From Ligula intestinalis (Eukaryota; Platyhelminthes; Cestoda; Diphyllobothriidea; Diphyllobothriidae), in assembly GCA_036362985.1 (NCBI GenBank), contig JAYGXS010000005.1, positions 2,872,669 through 2,936,668 of the forward strand: a DNA stretch of 64,000 bases, read 5' to 3'. Below are positions 1-9,789 of the stretch, piece by piece (the stretch's first letter is position 1; each line of letters starts with the position of its first letter). Under the pieces are notes generated by a model that was given only the letters and a program-made list of their open reading frames with translations, searched no databases and was not told where the DNA came from. The position numbers and the translations under genes are program-made.

Positions 1-344
1 GAATGCGAGTTTCCGAAATATATTTTGTTCTTATGTTAGTAATACCTCTGCACAGGACAGATTAATATTGCGTCATTCGTTTAGATTGATCGAAAACACC
101 GATTACCTGCCTTCATCATCCGTAGAGACGAGATCGTGGGAATGCCTACTAATAAGGACATATTGTTTGGATAAGACGTGGTTTCTAAAGAACTCAAGAG
201 CTTGAGAGAAGGTAGACATCTCGGTCTAGATGGAATTTCAACATCCCGAATACATGATTGAGACCGTGAATGTGGGAGCGGTAGGCCGCAAAATTATTAA
301 GAGGACAAGGTTCATTACCGTATGAGATGAATACGCATATCTGA
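1..344. other. No recognisable gene
   Basis: No coding segment or repeat is recognised here. The LINE 3' end described next begins at about 345 on the minus strand, so this stretch lies just outside it. Confidence 0.4.
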
Positions 345-1225
345 AGGGTGACGAGCAACGAATGCCCTTGAGAACCCTTTTAATTTTAAGCAAACAATGT
401 CATCTTTACAGTTAATATGACCCTGTAGGATGACATGTGATACCATGACAGACTTTCCAATGAGTTTTCATGGAAAAGTATGAAAACATTCTAGAGCCAG
501 AAAAATTGTTCACAATGCTGGCAGTAGGAAATCGTGTTGTAAAAGTCGCTTTTTGTCAAAAAGAATAACATCGAGTCTTCTTTTAAACTCCGTTATTGTG
601 TCAGCGGACACCTTCTTGCTTGGTAGCAAGTTCCAAGGTCGGACCACGCGTTGGCTGAAGAAATATTTTCTGAGTTCCAATCGAGTGCGTTCGTTTGTGA
701 ACTTGTTAAAATGGCCCCGCAGGTGAGTTGTGTTGGCTTATTCGAAGAAATCCTCCAATTTCAGGGAGGAACTGTGTCTTCGGATTACCGAAAGGTCCAG
801 GGCCAGTTGCACTAAAAGTTCCCGTAAGACAAGAGAAAAAGATCTAGCTCGAATAATCTCTCCTGAGACCATCGACCATCTTTGTCGCCCTGCGTTGCAC
901 TTATTCAAGATGGTCCATATATTTTTTTAACCAGGGCGTCCAAACTGCCATTCCGTATTCAAGATTTGGTCTCACAAAGGCGCTAAAAATTTTCCGAAGC
1001 GTTCGGATGGGAAGATTTTGAACGCTCGTTTGATCCAGTGCAGGGTACAAGTTGCCTTCTGGACGGCCTTTTTACGGTGCTCTGCTGGCATCAGTTTCGA
1101 GTTTGTCCATATTCCTAGATCTTTGTGCATATCAACCTTTTCTACTGCGATGGCATCAATTAAAGCCACGTGGACGACCAGATAACCCAATCATCGATGT
1201 TCGACTGTAACCTCTTTGCGTCGTT
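345..1225 (-). pseudogene. LINE (family A') reverse transcriptase C-terminus and 3'UTR, decayed
   Basis: Read on the minus strand, 1225 to about 500 gives a broken LINE ORF2 C-terminus: the segment after the RT palm (LQSNIDDWVIWSS), then DLGIWTNSKLMPAE, then TCTLHWIKRAFKIF and a QRRATKMVDGL-like stretch, shifted between frames with several stops. From about 500 to 345 it resembles a 3'UTR. The same order and wording recur at 26160-26960 on the minus strand, including the 3'UTR words GAATGCCC and GTTAATATG, so both are copies of one family. In a live element this region is the thumb/connection of the RT. It ends abruptly at 1225, where a plus-strand LINE endonuclease starts. Identification as a LINE is firm; the clade (CR1/Jockey-like) is an inference. 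Confidence 0.75.
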
Positions 1226-1239
1226 GACGCGGCGTACTT

Positions 1240-1920
1240 CAACTTATATTTGTATATCCTCCGCAAAAATGACCGACAAGGTCGTGGGGTTGCTGTGTAT
1301 GTTACAACTGGAATCTCTGTTGTCGAAAGAGAACACACTGTAGCCTTGGAGTGTGAATCCGTCTGGTTAAAGATCAAGAAGGTTTATTCACAGAACCATG
1401 AATTCCTGCCCGTATACTGGTTACAAAACGTTCTGAATGGAGCCGACAACTCGCTCTTTAGTCTGGTGAAGGAAGCTGTTAACCACTAGGAGGTTCTTAT
1501 TGTTGGTGACTTCAAAGCACCTGCAATAGACTGGGACAACATGACAGTGGAGGTGGCGTTAAATTCCTTTAGTTCCAAATTAATGGATCTCACGCTTGAC
1601 CACTCTCTGGTACAGAACGTTTAGGAACTTGCCAGATATCGAGAAAACCAACGAGCTAATTGTTTGGATTTCATTTTTGCGAATAATTTTTCCTACATGG
1701 ATGAAGTACATTCGAGTGCTTCGTTCTGTAAGAGTGACCATATGACGCTAAATTGGGACGGTTAACTCCATTCTCAACGTCTGAGGAAAACGGAGGACCA
1801 GCCGAATATATGGAAGGCAGATCTTAATTCAATGAAGAATGTACTATTGTCCGTAAAAATTGAGACTACCTGCTCAAGGGGGATCCGGAGGAAGATTGGA
1901 GATCACTCAAGAGGATTGTA
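1240..1920 (+). pseudogene. LINE A copy 1 endonuclease (APE/EEP-like), decayed
   Basis: This is the apurinic-type endonuclease half of LINE ORF2, which nicks the target to prime reverse transcription. Visible landmarks are RKNDRQGRGVAVYV (the GGGV/YV block), VEREHTVALECESVWLKIK, IVGDFKAPAIDW (the GDFN block, with N changed to K), LDFIFANNFSYMDEV and KSDHMTLNWDG (the SDH block). The N-terminal metal-binding N and E blocks are missing because the copy starts after them. In-frame stops follow AVNH, VQNV and NWDG. The order matches 8534-9380 block for block. It cannot encode a working enzyme. Confidence 0.75.
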
Positions 1921-2364
1921 TTGAATCTGATTAAGCGCTTTTGTCCGGTGAAGGAACACAGGACGAATAGTCGCCCTGCATTGTTGATGGGAGACCTTAA
2001 CAAGCAATTAAAATAGAAAGATAGGAAATGGAAGTTAATCAGGGAAACTGGATCACCACCGACGCCAAAGAATCGCGGTAAAAAATCGATTCGCCAGGCC
2101 AGGAAAATCTTTAAATCAAAAATCCTCTAACAGGCCGAAGAAAATCCCTAAATTCTATTGCACTATATTAACAATAGATTAAAAAACAAGGATCCAGTCG
2201 CAGCACTTAAGGATGATAATGGCGGGAAGTCGTTGAGAATGACGAGAAAGTTGAGTACTGTAGCCGATTCTTTGCATCGGTATTCACTAGGAAAACCGAG
2301 CCTCATTTTCATAATGCGAACAGTGCTGTTGTTAACAACGGTTCGGCACTTCAATCGCTATTTT

Positions 2365-3180
2365 TCCTAACATCTGTAGTTGAGAGGGATCTGCAAGGTC
2401 TCAACGATATAAAGTCAGCCCGTCCAGACAAAATACCAGCCAAGTTGTTGAAGCAATTGGCAAGCTAGCTCACAAAGACCGTAGCACATATCTTTCGTTC
2501 TTCATTTGAACTAGGAAAACTGCCACCCGAATGGGAAACGGCAAATATTCACCCGATATACAAGGGAGGAGCCCGAACGAAGGTTAACAATTACCGGCAC
2601 GTCAGCCAAACTTGCATTTGCTGTACGGTGATAGAAACGATAATTAAGAAGACGACAACAAAGGTCTTTGAGGAGAACAACTTACTGTCAGGGCTCCAGC
2701 ACAGCTTCAGAAGGAAGCATTCTTATCTTTTGAGCCTACTACTCTCCACTGAGCAGTGGACTCGCGCACTAGATGAAGATGGTAAGGTTGACGTCATCTA
2801 TACGGTCTTCAAAAAGGCATTGGACAGCGTCCCACTTGAACGCCTAATGTATAAATTGTCAGAAATTGGCATAAAAGGAAACCTGCTGGCATGGATCACA
2901 GATTTTCTCGCAGGGCGATCGCAAACTGTGTGCATCGGTGACTCGAAGTCAAACCCTACATCTGTTCTGAGTGGCGTCCCCCAAGGCTCTGTCTTCGGAC
3001 CACTGCTCTTCCTTATCTATATCAACGACTGTGTCAACGACATGGGTTGCAGTGCCATCATGTTTTCCGACGATGTCAAACTCTGGAAAGCCATCAGGTC
3101 TGACGCCGATAGGAAAGCACTTCAAGAGAGTCTCAATTGACTTAGCTGCTGGTCTGCTCGTTGGCTCTTAAATTTCAACG
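2365..3180 (+). pseudogene. LINE A copy 1 reverse transcriptase, decayed
   Basis: This is the LINE reverse transcriptase palm and fingers. The N-terminal part reads SARPDKIPAKLLKQLAS, FELGKLPPEWETANIHP and YKGGARTK. An open stretch from 2628 to 3140 (170 codons) then holds LSGLQHSFRR, STEQWTRALDEDG, VFKKALDSVP, SGVPQGSVFGPLLF and IMFSDDVKLW. The catalytic box is FSDD instead of the usual F/YADD, and the first aspartate block has DFKKAFDS changed to VFKKALDS, so activity is unlikely even over the open part. Identity to 9880-10640 is high by eye. Confidence 0.85.
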
Positions 3181-3267
3181 TTATAAAAAAGTATGGTCTT
3201 CAGACTCCGTACTAGAAAGACTTATGAGGAGGACGATTCCTTTCAATACTTCCTCGATGGTCACCCG

Positions 3268-3720
3268 CTTTCAAATAAATAAATAAATTTTATATTTTAG
3301 GCCCGGAGCGCCTAGTCATTGCAAACTTAGTGCTGTTGAAAAATAAATACAAAGTTAATAAATGCTGCTCTCCGTGAAACAACCACATAGACAGCGGGAG
3401 CCTTTCGTAGTGTTGGTAGATTTATTCATTTGCACCAACATATCGTCGTTTTAAAATAGTAGTCAACACTCTCTGAAACGCATGGTGAACTAAGGAGGAA
3501 GCAGTGAAAAAAACTCCTACCATTAAAGCTGGGGTAGAGTTCAGCGAACCCCCGCTTAAAACCAAACCATAGGAGCGAAAAACTGCTTCAACAAAATTAA
3601 AGGGGTTGGTTGAGAGGATTGATTGTAGTGCAAATGAGACAGGACTGTTGATGAGAACGTTTGAGGGTTGGAAACGCTTCTTGTAATTGGGGGAAATCAT
3701 ATGACAGCAGAGGCTGTCGT
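3268..3720 (-). mobile_element. Element X copy A: 3' end of an unclassified LINE-like element
   Basis: A block of about 450 bp lies in minus orientation. At its 3' end (position 3268) it carries a palindrome-containing terminal word (AGGCCCGGAGCGCCT in plus reading) and an (AAAT)n/(ATTT)n tail. The same block occurs in the opposite orientation at 29885-30312, and its last 45 bp occur alone at 12431-12475. Constant 3' ends, variable 5' ends and a simple-repeat tail are the signature of target-primed, 5'-truncated insertions. The minus-strand open stretch 3422-3724 corresponds to sequence in the 29.9-kb copy but is not a protein I recognise. It interrupts LINE A copy 1. Confidence 0.7.
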
Positions 3721-3898
3721 TCACCTCTGTAACACCGCCCGACTGGCTTCATGATCAACCATCAGGGAGGTGAGACCGGAGGAGGCCATCATGGGCAACA
3801 GGGTCGACAAGAGAGTGAATGGCAGAGGTCACCTGATCACCAATGAAACGCCGGAGAGCGACCTTGTAGACTGCGGAGTTCAGCGACTAGCTGGCGAA

Positions 3899-5810
3899 AA
3901 TAGCAGAACCACCATAAGCATGACTAAAGACCATGAAGCCTATCGTCAGGGTAGTAAAACGGAGAATGGAGAAAACGGCAATTATGACTGGACAGAGAAG
4001 TGGACGAAACATCGTTTCAAATATCACTCAAAGGAGGAAGAAATAGCCATGTATGGAAAAACATTTGATATAAACATAACAATCTCAGATATCAGGGGGA
4101 CCCTTTCAAAGTCGAAAAGTTGTTTGTTTGGGAAGGAGACAAATAACAGGGACTTTATAGCTTCCGAAGTTAAGTATTTGCGTAATTTGACTTTAAAAAC
4201 TGCTAAGTTAGACGACAGCCTAATTTCGAGGGGAATATTATTCCAGAGGAAGTCATATTTGGAGGCAAAGAAGTGAGAATGGTTCGAAATGGAGCTAAAG
4301 GGGGGTGCAATTAACCTGGAGGAATTATGATTGGCATAAGGTCTATCTGCGGGAATGAGAGCGTTGATTCGTGGAAGGTTAAAGGTAGAGTTAACGCGAA
4401 AGAGGAAACAGAGGCCCGCTTCGAGTCTTCTGACCCAAAGAAATGTCATGTTCACTTGCTAACATCTCTCCGTATAAGAAGTAGTGGATCGAGGAAGAGC
4501 GAATATTTTGCGAATAAATACCCTCTGTACATTTTCAATCTTACCGCGGTCAGAAGCATTCATTAGACCAAAGACGGGACAGCAGCATTCTAGGATGGGT
4601 AGAACATACATGCGACAAAGTTTTAACTTTATTTCCAGCAGGAAGAAATTGTGTGACATAAAACCACATACGTGTGCAGCCTTCGCAGATATTCGATCCA
4701 CATGAGGCGACAATGCTAGTTTATTTGTGTAGCTTAGACCTAAGTCTTTTATAGTGGATCGTTCTTAAAGTGGAGTATTTTGAAAGACTAGGGGACGGAG
4801 AAGCTTGGCAGGACCAAAGCAAATGAAAATACACTTGGATGGTGAGAATTCCATCTGCCAGGTAGTGCTCCAACGTGAGAGTGTAAGTAGGTCCGCATTT
4901 ATTTTATCAACGCAATACTTGCCGTGTCCTTAGAAAATGAGTATATGCATTTGAGGTCGTCTGCATAAATGAGATTTTGTGAATTTTTTTAAACAGTCAA
5001 AATCTCGTTTATGTATAAAATGACGAGTAAAGGACCCAAAACAGAGCCTTGAAAAATGCCACTCGTGATCAGCTGAGCAGTGGAGTAACTATCCCCTACC
5101 AGGACCTTTTGGCTGCGGTTAGACAAGTAGGAATTGATGAAGTTGAGGAGAGGGGCATGGATGCCAATGGCTTCCAATTTTACCAGAAGCCGTCTGTGCG
5201 GTACGTTGTCGAAGGCTTTGCTCAGGTCAAAGTAGATAACTACCACGGATTGCCACTCGTTACGGAGGGGAGTGACGTGGTTAAGAAAAGGTAAGTGACA
5301 TGTCTTGCATGATTTTCGGGGTAGAAAACCATGCTGCGAGTTGCTTAAAAGCTTATTTTTTAGGCAAAAGTCGAGAATTTGATTAAAAATTATCTTCTCC
5401 AGAAGTTTAGCTAGGGCCGGGGTTTTATGAACACGACGTTAGATATTTATGTCCGAACAAGATCCTGTTTTTAATCTTGGAAGAATAATTGATGTTTTCC
5501 AAGTGTCAGGAAAGAAATCATTTAAGAGATAGAATGAAAATATATGGCTAAGTAATTTGGGTAAGGTCGACACTCTTTTGATAAGTGAATTGGGGATACC
5601 ATCAGTTCCCGAAGAGTGCGAGTTTTTTTTCGACAAATTATATGCTAACGAATTAATTATATGTAGAAATCAATGTTCCTGAGAGTATTGTCTGAGTATG
5701 GTTGAAACGACGGGACCGGATCGGATTCTGTCGTAAAATGCTTCGCAAAGAAAGCATTGAATAATTCAGCCTTATAAGACTCATCTAATACAAATTTTTA
5801 TTTTCATTAA
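3899..5810 (-). pseudogene. LINE family B copy 1: ORF2 RT and C-terminus, decayed
   Basis: Reading down the minus strand from 5810, the LINE ORF2 order is SYKAELFNAFFAKHF, then SSGTDGIPNSLIKRVS with FPDTWKTSIILPRLKTGS (5636-5439), then VIYFDLSKAFDNVPHRRLL and FQGSVLGPLL (5246-4989). The C-terminal part follows: RISAKAAHVCGFMSHNFFL with YVLPILECCCPVFGL (4713-4459) and FLWVRRLEAGLCFLFRVNS with WNNIPLEIR (4455-4024). The catalytic (F/Y)ADD block falls in a broken part between 4989 and 4713. A closely related copy lies at 22270-23850, also minus; the two share sequence from 3899/22274 upward. The endonuclease is absent, so the copy is 5'-truncated. Confidence 0.85.
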
Positions 5811-5814
5811 GCAA

Positions 5815-6837
5815 TGGGGGCATTATTATTCCTCGTTTTGCGGAGGACCTACGACGAAACAGTTAAGCAACCAATTTTGCAGAGTTTAACTCACCCAGGG
5901 CGCAAGATTCCCTGTGCTAGTCACGCGCAAGACGAAGCTTTGACGCTTATTCGAATATCTCTGCGATCTTTAGATAATAATAATGTTTTTATTATGACAT
6001 GTTGCGGGCAATTGTTAAGAGTTGGTAATGCACCCTTTAGGCGCCTTCCAACATCTCTAAGACCGAAAAAACCCAAAACAAACTCCCTTTGTTGCAGCCA
6101 GTATTGGTTTTGCTTCAGGTTTTGTGTTTTGTCAATACTGGGTGAGATAGGCAGTTTATTTCAAGTAAAAAAACCTGCCTTCAAAGGTATGATACAAAAG
6201 GAGTAAATATACAGTTGTAAGCTGAGTTGACGCATCAGCAGGAGAAATGTTTCATATCGGTTAAGGACATTAGTTCGAGACTGAGAGGGTTGGCACAAGA
6301 ACACAGTGTTCTCGGTCTTCCTTCAATGGTTGTCGGCAAAAGTTGCGCGCTATCGGCTGAAGGGTTAGCAGCCTGCGGGCTGCTGCTTTAGCAGCATTAT
6401 CTTCAGCACGAAACCTGACGGGGTTCAAAGTCCACGAACGCCTTTAGAGTAAAAGAGAGATTCCACCGAGTTAGAACCCAAAATTGGTGAAAGTTGTCCT
6501 GAATGTAGAAATCTAGTTATAGCTGTTTAAATTGCGCTTTAAATTTCTCGTCCTTCGTGGGAAATATTATTTTCGGGATTTCGGTTCACCTAGCCCTCTG
6601 GCGGACTTTCGTTGTAAGCTATTGGATTCACTTTTGCAATAACTCCAGCCTCAGAAGACACGACAGGACATTAGTAAAAACGAGCATCATCTCCGCCACT
6701 GCCTTCTGACAACAATTCTCCCGGATTCCAGCTCTCTACAAATGGCTGAGTCGTTTCAATAACCTTTTTCATGCATTTGAACACGTTATACATATTGCAT
6801 AGAGCTTTAATATCGTTTATCGTCAGTCTGATCTATT
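5815..6837. other. Non-coding stretch containing a diverged repeat (6085-6545)
   Basis: The open stretch at 5814-6206 (+) is unlike any family I know, and I do not call it a gene. From about 6085 to 6545 the DNA is a diverged direct copy of 24290-24700; shared words include CAGTATTGGTTTTG, TTTCAAGT and CTGAATGTAGAAA. Since LINE A sequence follows both copies (from 7466, and a LINE A 3' end at 24815), this may be a LINE A 5'UTR. That is inference only. Confidence 0.45.
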
Positions 6838-7194
6838 ATGAGCGACAAAAATAAACGTGTAGATCAGCATGTAAAAGCTGCAGCGCAAGAGAGACTCTAA
6901 CCCAAAACCTGTAGTTTGTCGGTATCAGTCATTACCACCACACCATCAGCGTCGAATGTAGACTCTCATTTTATTTGGTTTAAAACCCCTAGTCGTAATT
7001 TCGAGGGCAGAAGTCGCAAGATTGATGCAACGAAAGCACCCCCCGCTAAATGGGCTAAAAGTCTCTCGAGTTCAGTAGACTCAATTTACGAACACCAAGT
7101 TGAGCGTCAGATCAACTCCTCCACGAAGACACAGAATGACAGTAATCAAAATCGGTTATTAACAGTCAAAAAGCAATCCACTTTATTATTTTAA
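6838..7194 (+). pseudogene. Possible LINE ORF1 N-terminal segment
   Basis: From an ATG at 6838 the frame reads MSDKNKRVDQHVKAAAQERL, then one stop at 6898-6900, then continues to 7194 as a serine-rich, basic segment without recognised domains (for example PPAKWAKSLSSSVDSIYE). It lies upstream of the LINE A ORF1 segments at 7466-8360, separated from them by a SINE-like block, so it may be the N-terminus of that ORF1 or of an older element. No homolog is recognised from memory. The call depends on position and on the near-open frame only. Confidence 0.3.
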
Positions 7195-7329
7195 TTCATT
7201 AACGGTCTGTTCTGAAAATATGGTGACAGAAAAATTGAAACTATGTGCGATACAGCTTTGGAAGACGGGAAGGAATGTTCGCCAGTGCCTGCATTTGAAA
7301 TCCCGACATCATCGCAACAAGGAAAATAA

Positions 7330-7412
7330 GTCACGCCACCGCCCGGATTCGAACCCTGGACCCCCCCGCGTAGAAGTCAAACGCCTACCTCTCTTCGCCA
7401 TCATGGGATGCT
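7330..7412 (-). repeat. tRNA-derived SINE head
   Basis: On the minus strand, ATGGCGAAGAGAGGTAGGCG resembles a polymerase III A box, and AGGGTTCGAATCC (from 7356 down) is a near-perfect B box, at normal tRNA spacing. A short anticodon-like hairpin (GCGT...ACGC) lies between them. Folding beyond this is imperfect, so I read it as a SINE head, not a tRNA gene. It sits between possible ORF1 parts of the LINE that follows. Its body differs from the other SINEs in the window. Confidence 0.6.
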
Positions 7413-7465
7413 GCGAGAGGTTTTAAATTCCATTACTAACTACGGAAACTCGATCTAGAAGTTCT

Positions 7466-8360
7466 TTGAAATCTCCTCTTGCCAAGCGAACTAAAAGTCG
7501 TAAAAGTTTAAGGGATGTAACTCATGAAGATGAAGCCTGCGTATCATATTTTACCCTTTTTAACAAATTTACAAACCTTGATAAGGTAGTTAATAGTCTT
7601 AGAGTGGAAATGGAAGAGCTAAAAAAATTTCTCTATTTCTCCCTCGTGAGGAGAAACCGGTGATGCGTGAACTTGAGCGAGGAAACCTAACGTACGGAGG
7701 AACAAAATCCCTGGCCAAAGTGTCTAAGCACAAAAATTATCCGGCAGCCAGGGTGCTTGACGGAGTTGGTAGTCTGCCATGGACAGGAGAAACGGTCAAC
7801 CCACTGGCTTCCAAGAGAACGAAGAAACGCTCTCGGGCTCCCAAAAAAAGGCCAACCAAGCCCAAGTGCTAATATAAGTTGGCCAAGCTTGAGCACGAGC
7901 CAAACAAAAAGAGCCCCTTCGCAGGCCAAAACGAACAGGAGCGCTGAACCTCGAAGCGAATCTGTCCTAACAAACCCTAGAGAAGCAGAAGGGGACGACA
8001 GTCGGAAGGTGAGTACCACTCGTATAAACTGCATAGTCATAAAACGCATGACAGAAGGTACTTCCGATACCCCGAACTCAAGATTAGAAGAGGACAGGAA
8101 GTTATGTAAAGAATGTGTGAAATTCCTCCTAAAGGGTGAGGAGAAAGCCGAAGTTCTCAAGGCATTCCGAATGGGCCGTATTACAGACTCAAAAGATGAA
8201 CACCGCCAACCAAGACCGTTAAAGGTTGTTCTGAAGAGTGAGGCTGAGGTCCAGCTATTGTTAAGCAGGAAACCAATACTTAGACACTCACACCCGACGG
8301 TTTTTTTGAGCGGGATTTTTCCGCCACGGAGCGGAAGAAATAGAGATTGCTTAAAGTAGA
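7466..8360 (+). pseudogene. LINE A ORF1 (RNA-binding ORF1 protein), broken
   Basis: Two open segments are separated by a frameshift. The first (7466-7663) ends in a short coiled-coil-like run, LFNKFTNLDKVVNSLRVEME, as in the multimerisation region of LINE ORF1 proteins. The second (7757-8359) is basic and serine-rich at its start. It ends with KAEVLKAFRMGRITDS, QPRPLKVVLKSEAEVQLLLS and HPTVFL, the pattern of the RRM-like end of CR1-type ORF1 proteins. A fragment with the same C-terminal order lies at 13420-13790. ORF1 proteins coat the element RNA. The ORF2 start follows about 170 bp later. Confidence 0.65.
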
Positions 8361-8533
8361 ACTCCACAGGAGATGCGAACTCGGCGAGAGCCATCTTCGA
8401 ATTCTGAACGCCCATGTCCCGAGGTCACTCCTCTGGCGAAAGCCGATAACACTAACAGCCTAGTCGGGATGGATAACAGTCCGTCTCCATCAGCACCGAC
8501 AGCTCCCTGCACGCAATCTCACGCCTGCATAAA

Positions 8534-9380
8534 GTGGTGAATAAGTCTAAATTGAGCTTTCTTTACACTAATGCCCAAAGTATTCCCTCAAAAATTGATG
8601 AACTCAAGGCAGTTCTTTCGGAGCGGAAACTTGATGTAGTTGCCATAACGGAAAAATGGCTAAAAACAAAAATCGCAGATTCGGAGATTTCGATTCCAGC
8701 ATACCAGCTTTTCCGCAAAGACCGCCAAAACCGACAAGGAGGTGGGGTTGTTGTGTATGTCAGAACTGAAATCTCTGTTGTAGAAAGAGAACACACTGTA
8801 GCCCTGGAGTATGAGTCCGTCTGGTTAAAGATTAAGAAGGTGAATTCACAGAACCTTGAAATCCTGGCCGTTTACCGGCCATAAAAAATTCTGAGTGTAG
8901 CCGATGACTCGCTCCTTGGTCTGGTGAAAGAAGCTGCTAGCCACTAGGAGGTTCTCATCGTTGGTGACTTCAACGCCCCTGCAATTGAATGGAACAACCT
9001 GACAGTTGAGGCGGCGTCAACTTCCCTCAGTTCCAAATTAATGGATCTCACGTTTGACCTATCTCTAGTTCAGAATTTTAAGGCATAACCAAATTTCGAC
9101 AAAACCAGCCGGCTACTTGTTTGGATCTCATTTTCAAGAAGGATTTATCCTACATAGATGAAGTGCATTCAAGTGCTCCGCTCGGTAAGAGTGACCATAC
9201 GACGCTAATGTGGGATTACTCACTCCATACTCATCGGCTGAGGAAAATTGAGGACCAGCCAAACATATGGAAGGCAGATCTCGAGTCAATGAAGAATGCA
9301 ATATCGTCCGTGAATTGGGACTGCCTACTCAAGAGGGATCCAGAGGAGGATTGGAGAGGACTCAAGAGAGTTGCATAAGA
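8534..9380 (+). pseudogene. LINE A copy 2 endonuclease (APE/EEP-like) of ORF2
   Basis: ORF2 appears to start at the GTG/ATG region at 8534. It shows the endonuclease blocks in order: LSFLYTNAQSIPSKIDEL (the N block), LDVVAITEKWL (the E block), RQGGGVVVYVRTEIS, ILAVYRP (8870-8880), IVGDFNAPAIEW (about 8957-8992) and SDHTTLMWDYS (about 9190). A stop at 8881 and shifts in 8885-9120 break the frame, and 9121-9378 is open again. The catalytic N, E, DFN and SDH residues are all still present, unlike in copy 1. Its role is nicking the target for target-primed reverse transcription. Confidence 0.8.
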
Positions 9381-9789
9381 TCTGCTTAAGCGCTTTTGTC
9401 CGGTCAAGGTACACAAGACGACTAGTCGTCCTGCCTGGTTGATGAGAGACCTTAACAGGCAACTGAAGAAGAAGAAGAATACGAAATGGAAGTTATTCAG
9501 GAAAGCTGGGTCACCAGTACACCTCGAGGAATTCCGACGCCAAAGAAATGCAGTAAAATAATCAATTCGCCAGGCCAGGAAAAACTATGAATCAAGAATC
9601 CTCCAACAGGCCGAAGAAAAGTCCAAAATTCTATTCCGCTATATTAACAGTAGATTAAAAAACAAGGATCCTGTCGCAGTACTTAAGAATTATGATGGCG
9701 GAGAAGTCGTTGAGAATGATGAGAAAGCAGAGTACTGCATCCGGTTCTTTGCCTCGATATTCACTAGGGAAACCGAGCTTCATTTTGAT

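Larger units (their letters stand above)
1240..3268 (+). mobile_element. LINE family A, copy 1 (truncated at both ends)
   Basis: This is a non-LTR retrotransposon in plus orientation that parallels the fuller copy at 7466-11560. It starts part-way through the endonuclease and stops in the RT C-terminus, just after the words equivalent to FQYLLDGHPL in copy 2. There an A/T-rich (AAAT)n tail of another element (3268-3720, minus) abuts it, so the loss of the 3' end is probably tied to that insertion. The two copies are clearly the same family at DNA level, but copy 1 has accumulated more stops. Confidence 0.8.

Noticed and set aside
7687..8415. The 242-codon minus-strand open frame
   Set aside because: It lies opposite LINE A ORF1, whose plus-strand blocks match another ORF1 fragment at 13420; the minus frame matches nothing.
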